From: VRUE01 sp963814915 | Lineage (GTDB): Bacteria > Actinomycetota > Thermoleophilia > Solirubrobacterales > 70-9 | Reading direction: 5' to 3' | Assembly: GCA_963814915.1 (NCBI GenBank) | Contig: CAWFEI010000005.1 | Coordinates: 372,001 to 436,000, forward strand | Length of the DNA stretch: 64,000 nt | Shown: positions 57,759 through 64,000 of the stretch, in pieces | Position numbering within the stretch: position 1 is the first letter of the stretch | How the letters are laid out: the number at the start of each line of letters is the position of its first letter | Program-made: the position numbers and the translations under genes | Notes under the pieces: model-generated | Told to the model about the DNA's origin: nothing | What the model saw: only the letters and a program-made list of their open reading frames with translations | Database searches by the model: none

Positions 57759-58184
57759 TCATCCCGTAGCCCCCGCCACCGGCAGGCCGAGCTCGATTGC
57801 GGCTTCAGCGAGGTTGCCGTCCCAGGTGACGAGGGCAACTCCATCCTCGCCCAGCGAGAGCGCGGTGGCGAGGTGCACGGCGTCATAGCCGCGCAGGCCG
57901 AGCTCTTCGGCGAGGGCGCCGGCACGCCGGGCGAGATGCTCATCCACTCCGACAAGGGCGAGGTCGGGTAGGAGATCCTCGAAGTCGGCGAGGGCGCTGG
58001 CGTGCTGTCGCTCGGTCAACCTCCCGCCTCGTCGCGCCGCTGCCAGGGCGGCGCGTCCCTCGGGGTAGGCGAGGATGCCGGTGAGCGCCGCGTGAGTCGT
58101 CTCCCAGAGCTCGGAGACCAGCTCAGAGCCCTCCTCGGCGATCACCAGCTTGATCAGAGCCGAGGTGTCGAAGTACAGGGTCAG
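57759..58184 (-). CDS. PIN-domain ribonuclease toxin (VapC-type)
   Basis: This 141-residue PIN protein has the first catalytic Asp in YFDTSALIKLVIAEEG, the Glu in SELWETTHAAL and the later Asp in RGYDAVHLATAL, then LVTWD. The first Asp lies before the first ATG/GTG codon, so the true start must be upstream. CTG at 58184 overlaps the antitoxin stop by four bases and fits the family start (TLYFDTSA). It should cleave a tRNA or rRNA when freed from its antitoxin. Confidence 0.82.
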   Translation of the reverse strand: MTLYFDTSALIKLVIAEEGSELVSELWETTHAALTGILAYPEGRAALAAARRGGRLTERQHASALADFEDLLPDLALVGVDEHLARRAGALAEELGLRGYDAVHLATALSLGEDGVALVTWDGNLAEAAIELGLPVAGATG

Positions 58185-58456
58185 CGGCGCTGCTCGGCGA
58201 TCAGGTCGGATACGGGCCCGCTCGCCTCGACCCGCGCTCGGCGTGCAGAGCGCGGCCTCTGCGGCAGGCGCACCAAGCCGCGATCGGCAAGCTCCGCGAG
58301 CGGGTCGCGCCGCCCGACGGCGCTCAAGCGCGCGACGGGGCGCCCACGCCGAGTGACGAGCACCTCCTGGCCCTCCTCGACGCGCTGCAAGTACTCGCTG
58401 AGACGATCGTGCAACTCACGCACGCCGACCTCGCCACTGTTCGGATGTAGCGTCAT
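58181..58456 (-). CDS. Phd/YefM-type antitoxin of the PIN toxin
   Basis: This 91-residue protein has GEVGVRELHDRLSEYLQRVE and EVLVTRRGRPVARLSAV, the Phd/YefM N-terminal DNA-binding fold. The C-terminal part (Arg-rich, residues 60-91) should wrap the toxin. It precedes the PIN gene with a four-base overlap, the usual antitoxin-first order, and probably represses its own promoter. Confidence 0.85.
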   Translation of the reverse strand: MTLHPNSGEVGVRELHDRLSEYLQRVEEGQEVLVTRRGRPVARLSAVGRRDPLAELADRGLVRLPQRPRSARRARVEASGPVSDLIAEQRR

Positions 58457-58494
58457 AAGGCGACCCTAGCAGCTACATCGGTCCAAGGCTCGCC

Positions 58495-58590
58495 ATGGCC
58501 GACCCACAGCAGCCCTGCGCGGCGCTGATCGCAGAGCCGGATGAGGACGCCGTCATCCCCGTGCCGGTCCTGGGCGAGCTTGACTACTAG
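58495..58590 (+). pseudogene. PIN-domain fragment
   Basis: A 31-residue plus-strand ORF reads CAALIAEPDEDAVIPVPVLGELDY before a TAG. The VIPVPVLxEL-Y pattern is the second helix-strand part of VapC PIN domains that holds the conserved Glu. Both ends of the domain are missing. It lies beside the intact antitoxin on the other strand, so it is probably a remnant of a second toxin. Confidence 0.4.
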
Positions 58591-58697
58591 TGCCGGAAAC
58601 GTTTCCCTGGCGATGTCTTGGCTGTCGTCGTGAGGCCGCGGATCAAGAGACGCTCCTCGCGGTCATGCCTGCTCAACCCTCCGGCGCGGAGTCCACT

Positions 58698-60200
58698 TCA
58701 ATTGGCGGAGGTCGGTGCTGATCCGTGGAGATCGTTGGCGATCGTTTGGAACACAGTGAGGATCTCCATTTCTTCATCTTCGGAACTGGCGTCTGTTGAG
58801 GTGCGGACAATGACCACGTCGTCCGGTTCCGATACGTAGATGTACTGGCCCATGAGTCCAGATGCCATATAGGTACGCTGAACCCCGGGTGGGATCCACC
58901 ACTGATACCCATATCCGTCTGGACCGTCACCGTTTGTCGACATCGCACCCGGCTTCAGAAACGGGGCGCGGGGCGTGGTCGCTTCTCTCACCCAGCTCGC
59001 CGGCAGGAGCCTCTTGCCGCGCCAATGCCCTCCTTGGAGGTAGAGTTGGCCGAGCTTGGCGAAGTCGCGCAGGCGCGCATTGATGCAGCAGAATGCGATC
59101 GGTGTCCCGTGCCCGTCCGTATCGTCGATGTTCCAAGATGCAGCACGCGCTCCGAGGGGATGCCAGAGTTGGCTCTCCATCACCTTGATCAGCGGCTGAC
59201 CGTAGACAGCACTCACCAGCATGGCCAGCGCCTGGGTATTGATGCTGGCATAGTGGAATTCCTCACCCGCCAGCCCTGCATGACCATAATCGTCCATGAC
59301 GTCGTTTGCGCTTTGCCCGAAGAGAAATAGCTTCACGAAGAAAAGATTGATGTCCGAGAAAGGCGAGCTGTAGCTCTCGTTGAAATCGACCCCCGAGGCC
59401 ATCTCCAAGACATCGCGGATGGGCGCCCCGTCGAAGCTGGTGTCGACGAGGGCCGGGACGTAGGAGCTGATCGGATCGCTCAATGATCGGATGCGGCCAG
59501 AGCCCAGCGCCCGCGCCACCAGAGTCGCCACGAATGACTTGGCCACAGACCAGGAGGTAATGCGACTGGACGCACTGGCGCCCAGGTCATAGCTCTCGTG
59601 CACGATCACGCCGTGCTTGATCACCAGCAGGCCGGTGGTCGAAGTCCGCTTCAGAAAGCGGCCCAGGCTCCGGTCTGCACCGTCAAACGAGTAGGTCGCG
59701 GGGAGCGGTTGTTCCCTTCGCGGAAGTTCGTACGGCACCGGGGCGGCGCTGATCTGCTCCGCCGGAAAAATCTGGTCCATGTGCTGGAAGTTGTAGGACC
59801 GCTTGCCGGGATCGAACAACGTGAGCATGTCGACCAGGCTGTAGTTCGACCATGGGCGCGCCAGCAAGAGATAGCCACCGCCCAGGAACAGGCCAAGGGT
59901 TACGGCGATCAGCGCGGCTGCCCTCGACACTTTCATCCGGGGTTTGCCGTTGGAGTCGGGCGGTACTACGCGATCACTGCGCGTGACCGCGTAGTGAGCC
60001 GCGAGAACGATCCCCCAGCCGACCAGGGCATACAGGAACCAGGGATCGCTGGTACTCCCGAGCCAATGCTGCCAGTCCCAAATCGCGAACAGCAGCACCT
60101 GGGCAAAGACGAAGAGTGCCACATGGATGCGGAAGCTCCGTTTCCGCCGCAGCAGTGGTCGGCGTTGCGACTCAGTGTGAAGGGTGATGCACTCGGACAA
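58698..60200 (-). CDS. Membrane serine hydrolase, beta-lactamase class C-like
   Basis: This 500-residue protein has an N-terminal two-helix 2TM-type domain (HVALFVFAQVLLFAIWDWQHW, then a second helix). A third helix (TLGLFLGGGYLLLA) leads to an outside serine-hydrolase domain of about 350 residues. The SxxK motif is SWSVAKSFVA; a YxS/N-like element is YASINTQAL. The family includes esterases, D-aminopeptidases and class C beta-lactamases; the substrate is open. The start appears to be TTG at 60200. Codon use is less GC-biased than in the core, suggesting acquisition. Confidence 0.78.
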   Translation of the reverse strand: MSECITLHTESQRRPLLRRKRSFRIHVALFVFAQVLLFAIWDWQHWLGSTSDPWFLYALVGWGIVLAAHYAVTRSDRVVPPDSNGKPRMKVSRAAALIAVTLGLFLGGGYLLLARPWSNYSLVDMLTLFDPGKRSYNFQHMDQIFPAEQISAAPVPYELPRREQPLPATYSFDGADRSLGRFLKRTSTTGLLVIKHGVIVHESYDLGASASSRITSWSVAKSFVATLVARALGSGRIRSLSDPISSYVPALVDTSFDGAPIRDVLEMASGVDFNESYSSPFSDINLFFVKLFLFGQSANDVMDDYGHAGLAGEEFHYASINTQALAMLVSAVYGQPLIKVMESQLWHPLGARAASWNIDDTDGHGTPIAFCCINARLRDFAKLGQLYLQGGHWRGKRLLPASWVREATTPRAPFLKPGAMSTNGDGPDGYGYQWWIPPGVQRTYMASGLMGQYIYVSEPDDVVIVRTSTDASSEDEEMEILTVFQTIANDLHGSAPTSAN

Positions 60201-60349
60201 GTCTGGTCATGACTGTATATGGCCGGTCGAATCAGGCGTCTTGGAGGTCGGCGCCCGCTATGTCGATCCCGAGCACTGGCGACGCGACGCCGGGGGCACG
60301 CTGCTGGCAGCCACGCTAAACGAGCTCGCTCAGACAGTGAGGAACCCGG

Positions 60350-61007
60350 CTTGAAGACGTCGGTCGACCAAGTCCGCGACCTCCTCCGGATCCAGATCCG
60401 CCACATCGAGGGCGTCGTCCTCGATCTGACCGAGATCGGCGAAGCTCCGCCAAAGCTGCTCGATGGCCTCGCCGAGGGCGACCTCGGGCACCTGCTCGAC
60501 CCCGCCTGCGGGCACGGTGAGGAAATCGACCTCGCCCGCGCCCTGCGCGAACGCGAGTTCGTCTATTTCCACATCGACGCCGACCGCTATCCGGCGTCCT
60601 CGAAGCTTCTCGCCGCCGCCCTGGTGAGTCGACCTCGTCGGGCTCACCGCCGACCTGCAGGGCGGACAGACGCGCGGACTGCTCATGATTGACGTGTTCG
60701 CCGCAGATCCTCTCCAACCTCGGCTGCGCGATCGTCCACCGCGAGGCCGACCCGGACTCCGCCGAGCGCCTGGCGCGCATGGCCGGCACCTACGAGTCCT
60801 GGTCGACCACCGAGCGGGTCGGCGGGCAGAAGCCCAACGGCTTCTTCGCGCCTCGCGAAGGCACCCGCACCCGCGCGCGTGAGTTCGTGCTTCTTCCCGA
60901 CGAGATCAAGCGCCTCGGTGTCGGCGAAGCCGCGCTGATCGCACCCACCCAGGAGACGAACGGGGATCGTGCGGGTCTTCAGGCCGCGGGAGCTGGACGG
61001 TCGATGA
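60350..61007 (+). pseudogene. Shattered VirD4/TraG-like conjugative coupling protein gene
   Basis: Three frames carry consecutive pieces of one protein. The first reads GLAEGDLGHLLDPACGHG and EFVYFHIDADRYPASSKLL. The second reads VDLVGLTADLQGG, then a Walker B-like LLMIDVFA. The third reads ILSNLGCAIVHREADPDSAE, then REFVLLPDEIKRLGVGEAAL and ends FRPRELDGR. This order matches the C-terminal ATPase part of actinobacterial type IV coupling proteins. Two frame changes, a Walker B Glu-to-Val change and an internal deletion make it non-functional. It marks a former conjugative element. Confidence 0.7.
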
Positions 61008-61412
61008 GGCGAACGGGGAGGTCGACGCTGGCCGCATTGTTGGCAAGCGGGCGGTCGAGCGTCCACAACTCGCCATCGAGTTCCTGCGCCAGGACGATGT
61101 ACGCGGCGTCGTAGGCGCTCTCGCGCTTGAGCTTGCGGGCGACCGAGATGACGGCCGGCCCGTCCGTCAAGCCGTGCAGGCTGATCTCGATGGCGACGAT
61201 CCGCTGCCAGGCCGCCTTCGCATCGTCCGGCTCGATCTGGCCGGCACAACATTGCGAGTCAGCGCGTTCGCGACCTCGAAGCGAAACAGCGAGGGCGCAT
61301 GCAACCCCTCCCCCGCCTCTTCCCATTCGTGAAGGTACTCCGCCACGGCCGTCGCGCGCTCTTGATCGAGCGCCAGCGCCACGGCGGCGTTCGCGTCGAG
61401 GACGACCGTCAA
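60979..61412 (-). pseudogene. Frameshifted PIN-domain toxin (VapC-type)
   Basis: The N-terminal half (TVVLDANAAVALALD, then SLFRFEVANALTRN) lies in one frame from ATG 61412. The C-terminal half (GQIEPDDAKAAWQRIV, ESAYDAAYIVLAQELDGE, LWTLDRPLA) lies in another frame ending at 60979. The frame changes near 61245 in CAATGTTGTGCC. All PIN acidic residues (first D, E, later D) are present if the frames are joined. It is either an inactivated toxin or a sequencing indel. The antitoxin overlaps its start by four bases. Confidence 0.7.
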
Positions 61413-61663
61413 AGGCCGCGCTGTTCGAGTTCCGTACGGCCCTCGCGCACCACGGCGACCGCATCGACAGGTCCGCGGACCCTGCCCCGTATCTCGGAGA
61501 GATCGGCAAGGATGCTCTCCAGGTCGGAGCTTGCCGGCGCCAGCTCGGCGGCGAGCAGCTCGTCTGCGAGCGCGTCCGGCTGCACGCCGCGGCGCCCAGC
61601 CTCGCGCTCAAGGCGGTCGTAGGCGTCAGGCGTGACGTGGATTACGCGGTCTCGCGTGGCCAT
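61409..61663 (-). CDS. Antitoxin of the second PIN module
   Basis: This 84-residue protein has a ribbon-helix-helix-like N-terminus (DRVIHVTPDAYDRLEREAGR, PDALADELLAAELA) and an acidic helical tail (DLESILADLSEIRGRV) that should bind the toxin. It ends with a four-base overlap (ATGA) with the frameshifted PIN gene. The toxin-antitoxin order supports the call. The gene itself is intact, so it may persist without an active toxin. Confidence 0.75.
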   Translation of the reverse strand: MATRDRVIHVTPDAYDRLEREAGRRGVQPDALADELLAAELAPASSDLESILADLSEIRGRVRGPVDAVAVVREGRTELEQRGL

Positions 61664-61750
61664 AGCGGGAAGTCTAGACCAGCGTTCCATGTCCCGAGCA
61701 CGACAGGCTTCGGGACACGCTCGGGACACGGTTTCCTCGTCAAGCAAATG

Positions 61751-61770
61751 AAAACCCCACTTTTGCGGGG
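61751..61770 (-). terminator. Intrinsic terminator after tRNA-Cys
   Basis: On the minus strand CCCCGC - AAAA - GTGGGG (one G-T pair) is followed by TTTT. It lies about 10 bases past the tRNA-Cys end, as expected for a tRNA gene terminator. Confidence 0.8.
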
Positions 61771-61779
61771 CTTTCGTCA

Positions 61780-61850
61780 AGGCGCCTACCGGAATCGAAC
61801 CGGTGTAAACGGCTTTGCAGGCCGCTGCGTAGCCACTCCGCCAAGGCGCC
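61780..61850 (-). tRNA. tRNA-Cys (anticodon GCA)
   Basis: The 71-base cloverleaf has acceptor GGCGCC, D-arm with GGCGGAGTGGCTACGCAGC, anticodon loop CTGCAAA (GCA) and T-arm CCGG TTCGATT CCGG. The discriminator is U73, the known identity base for tRNA-Cys. CCA is not encoded. It is followed by a terminator. The nearby conjugation and toxin remnants suggest this tRNA may have served as an integration site. Confidence 0.94.
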
Positions 61851-61975
61851 GAGCGGCTGAAGCGTAGCCGGATCGGCATGCCGGAAGAGCGCGAACGTCG
61901 GCGCTGGCCGCGATCGCGCAGCAGGCTGCCGTGGCAGGTGTGTATACGGGCGCAGGCCTGGGTAGACGCCAGCCA

Positions 61976-62188
61976 ATGAACTCGATCAAATCCACAGTCG
62001 CCCGCAAGGCGATCAAGTCCACCGCCAAGCACACCGCCAACGGGACCGGCTCGAAGCTGCGCCGCGATCCGTTGCGCAGCGCAACGCTGCTCGCAATCGG
62101 CTGCGCGATCGGGCTGCTGGCCGGGCCGCTCCTCCGCCGCGTTTCCGGCCCCGCCACGCAGTCCCCTGAGCCACAAGGGCAAGGCTGA
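61976..62188 (+). CDS. Small C-terminally anchored membrane protein
   Basis: This 70-residue protein has a basic N-terminal half (STVARKAIKSTAKHTANG, residues 5-40) and one transmembrane helix (TLLAIGCAIGLLAGPLL) near the C-terminus, with a Gln/Pro-rich end. This layout is like DUF883/ElaB-type proteins, though similarity is only general. ATG at 61976 is preferred to an upstream in-frame start. It diverges from tRNA-Cys. Confidence 0.6.
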   Translation: MNSIKSTVARKAIKSTAKHTANGTGSKLRRDPLRSATLLAIGCAIGLLAGPLLRRVSGPATQSPEPQGQG

Positions 62189-62205
62189 CCCGAAGAAGCG
62201 ATGCG

Positions 62206-62811
62206 CTACGTGCCGGCCGGGTCGCGCCACATCTCGCGGATCGGCGGACCGCCGATCGGCAGCGGAAAGGTTGCGGTCAGCTCGAAGCCGTGGCGTTCGT
62301 AGAGCACCTGGTTGCGATCGGAGCTCGACTCCAGGTACGCCGGCACTCGCTCGCTGTCGCACCGATCGAGCATCGGTTTGAGTAGGCCGGCGCCCAGGCC
62401 ACGCCCTTGGCGGCGAGGTTCGACTCCGAGGTAGTGCAGATACCAGTGCTGAGGCGACCTGGGGTGGCGCCGTTCGAACCGCAGCTGCGACCAGAACGCC
62501 AGCCCGAGGCGCCGGCCGAAGACCCGCGTCATCTCGCGCAGCGGCCGCACCGTCCGTGCGATCGGCACGCGCCACGACCCCGGCCTCCCCCAGATTGCGG
62601 CACCGCATCCGTCGTCGGTGACCCAGAGCTCACGGTGGTCGGGCACGACGTTCCCGATCTCAGCCGTAAAGAACTTCAGCAGTTGCTCCGCACGAGTGCC
62701 AGGGTCGGGGAGCAGGTGAGCCCAGCCCGGATCGTCGGCAAACGCCAGGGCCAGAGCCTCAGCCGCCGCCTCGTGGTCGCCTCTTTTTCCCGGCCTCACC
62801 TCAGGGTGCAT
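62206..62811 (-). CDS. GNAT-family N-acetyltransferase
   Basis: This 201-residue protein has GNAT motif A in LHYLGVEPRRQGRGLGAGLLKPML and motif B in NQVLYERHGFELTATF. The N-terminal RPGKRGDHEAAAEALALAF matches the family. The acceptor is unknown. It is convergent with the small membrane protein gene and lies upstream of the glutaminase gene on the opposite strand. Confidence 0.83.
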   Translation of the reverse strand: MHPEVRPGKRGDHEAAAEALALAFADDPGWAHLLPDPGTRAEQLLKFFTAEIGNVVPDHRELWVTDDGCGAAIWGRPGSWRVPIARTVRPLREMTRVFGRRLGLAFWSQLRFERRHPRSPQHWYLHYLGVEPRRQGRGLGAGLLKPMLDRCDSERVPAYLESSSDRNQVLYERHGFELTATFPLPIGGPPIREMWRDPAGT

Positions 62812-62995
62812 TCCCGTTCGCGCAGTCTAATTCGTCCCATTTTTGCTGCTCTGGCTCACCCTGACGCCCTGAGCCCCGTAGACCGAGAAGAGATGAATCG
62901 CCCAGGCGACGCTACTGCTTACCCGGACCGGTCCGATGCTGCGGCGGCTACGGCTCGCCTGCCCACGCGGCGAGGCGGCGTGGCAGGATGCCCAT

Positions 62996-64000
62996 ATGGC
63001 CACGCCTGTCCCCGCGGAGCAGATCGAGGAGCGCCTGCAGGAGCTCTACCGCCGCTGCGAGCACGAGGAGCCGGGCACCGTCGCCAGCTACTACGGGTCG
63101 GCGCGCGGCTACTACCCGCCAGAGGAGGCGGGCGAGGAGAGCAAGCGCTTCGCGATCTGCCTGGCCAGCTGCGACGGCAGGGTCTACGGGATCGGCGACG
63201 ACGAAGTCTCCTTCCCGCTGCAGTCGCTCTCCAAGGTCTTCGCCTACGGTCTCGCCCTCGCCGACTGGGGTCGCGATCGCGTGCTGGAGCGGGTCGGGGT
63301 AGAGCCAAGCGGCGACTCCTTCCACTCGATCGTCTTCGACGAGCGCAACAACAGGCCGTTCAACCCGATGGTCAACGCAGGGGCACTGGTGACCAGCGAC
63401 CTGGTCAAGGGCAGCTCGCCCGAGGAGAAGCTGGAACGGATCCTCACCTGCCTGCGCCTCTTCGCGGGCAACGACGAGCTCGGCGTCGACCGCGACACCT
63501 TCCACGACGAGATCCGCCACGCCGACGCCAACCGCGCCGTCGCCTACCTGATGCGCGACCGCAAAATGATCGACGGCGACGTCGAGGGCATCCTCGGGCT
63601 CTACCTGCAGCAGTGCTCTGTCCACGTCACCTGCCGCGACCTCGCGGTGATGGCGGCAACCCTGGCGAACGGCTGCGTCAACCCTTTCACCGACGAGCGC
63701 GTCCTGCCCCTGCCCCGTGTGCGCGACGTGCTCAGCGTGCTCCACACCTGCGGCATGTATGACGCCGCCGGGCAGTGGGCGTACGACATCGGCGTGCCGG
63801 CGAAGAGCGGCGTCAGCGGCGGCATCCTCGCCGTCGTCCCCGGCAAAGGCGGTATTGGCGTCTTCTCCCCCGGCCTCGACGCCTACGGCAACAGCGCCCG
63901 CGGGGTCAGAGTCTGTCGCGAAATGTCAGAGAATCTCGGCCTGCACATCTTCGCCGCCGAGGCCGAGGACGCGATGCTGGGCGACGCCGCGCCGGGCATC
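62996..64000 (+). CDS. glsA: Glutaminase A (3' end outside window)
   Basis: The frame runs 335 codons to the window end without a stop. It matches the serine-dependent beta-lactamase-like glutaminase fold. The catalytic SxxK is SLSK (residues 77-80). Substrate regions are RPFNPMVNAGALVTS, CSVHVTCRDLAVMAATLANG and the C-terminal AKSGVSGGILAVVPGKGGIG. It hydrolyses glutamine to glutamate and ammonia. Many actinobacterial versions carry a C-terminal STAS or cyclic-nucleotide domain; whether this one does lies beyond the window. Confidence 0.94.
   Translation, partial: MATPVPAEQIEERLQELYRRCEHEEPGTVASYYGSARGYYPPEEAGEESKRFAICLASCDGRVYGIGDDEVSFPLQSLSKVFAYGLALADWGRDRVLERVGVEPSGDSFHSIVFDERNNRPFNPMVNAGALVTSDLVKGSSPEEKLERILTCLRLFAGNDELGVDRDTFHDEIRHADANRAVAYLMRDRKMIDGDVEGILGLYLQQCSVHVTCRDLAVMAATLANGCVNPFTDERVLPLPRVRDVLSVLHTCGMYDAAGQWAYDIGVPAKSGVSGGILAVVPGKGGIGVFSPGLDAYGNSARGVRVCREMSENLGLHIFAAEAEDAMLGDAAPGI

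Noticed and set aside
61240..61250. Programmed frameshift in the second PIN toxin
   Set aside because: No slippery heptamer or downstream structure is evident; decay or a sequencing error is simpler.
1..64000. CRISPR arrays, prophage, rRNA operon, origin of replication
   Set aside because: No regular direct repeats, phage structural genes, rRNA segments or DnaA-box clusters were seen.

Overview
This is a high-GC, gene-dense chromosomal segment that reads as an actinobacterium. The most likely lineage is Solirubrobacterales/Thermoleophilia. That is an inference from base composition, many GTG/TTG starts, 1-4 base start/stop overlaps, the RpfB-like lysozyme fold, MurT/GatD, the actinobacterial long HPF, and a secreted-protein C-terminal module typical of that class. 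No rRNA or named marker confirms it.

Region 1 (1-11.4 kb), metabolism and envelope. It opens with the tail of a methyltransferase. A minus-strand set follows: DsbA-like thioredoxin, VKOR, PRC-barrel protein, alpha/beta hydrolase and PrxQ-type peroxiredoxin. Next come an epoxide-hydrolase-like enzyme, a membrane-anchored cyclophilin and a small methyltransferase. A tightly coupled plus-strand operon then runs dagK-like, murT, methyltransferase, gatD (lipid II amidation), ending at a secreted RTX-repeat protein.

Region 2 (11.3-46.4 kb), the conserved core, almost all on the minus strand. In transcription order it holds zwf; tRNA-Val; a multi-pass membrane protein; thrS, infC, [wecB on the opposite strand], rpmI, rplT; a SpoU methyltransferase, pheS, pheT; argC, argJ, argB, argD; a coiled-coil protein, a membrane protein, argG; an RpfB/PcsB-like cell-wall protein; ftsK; a RodZ-like protein; cinA; recA; a soluble-looking RNase Y; miaB, miaA; dapF, dapL; hflX and dut. 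Two plus-strand genes (an NAD-dependent epimerase and an MBL-fold hydrolase) are embedded. The logic is translation (aminoacyl-tRNA synthetases, IF3, L35/L20, tRNA modification), arginine and DAP/lysine biosynthesis, and DNA maintenance and division.

Region 3 (46.4-64 kb), accessory. A long HPF sits just upstream of zwf. Then come a rhodanese, a collagen-like secreted protein, a repeat beta-propeller-like secreted protein, an HNH-type protein, several GNAT acetyltransferases and methyltransferases, an OsmC protein, a cupin and a TPR protein. There are two VapBC-type toxin-antitoxin pairs (one toxin frameshifted), a PIN fragment, a NERD-domain pseudogene, a transposase scrap, a shattered VirD4/TraG-like conjugation gene, a membrane serine hydrolase, tRNA-Cys and a glutaminase cut by the window end. 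The broken genes suggest an old, decaying mobile region near tRNA-Cys.

The most striking single observation is a DapF-family protein in which both catalytic cysteines are serine. Others are antisense wecB inside the thrS-infC-rpmI-rplT-pheST cluster, a methyltransferase between murT and gatD, and a tRNA-Val with C instead of the universal U33. I found no CRISPR array, phage module or clearly new defence system.
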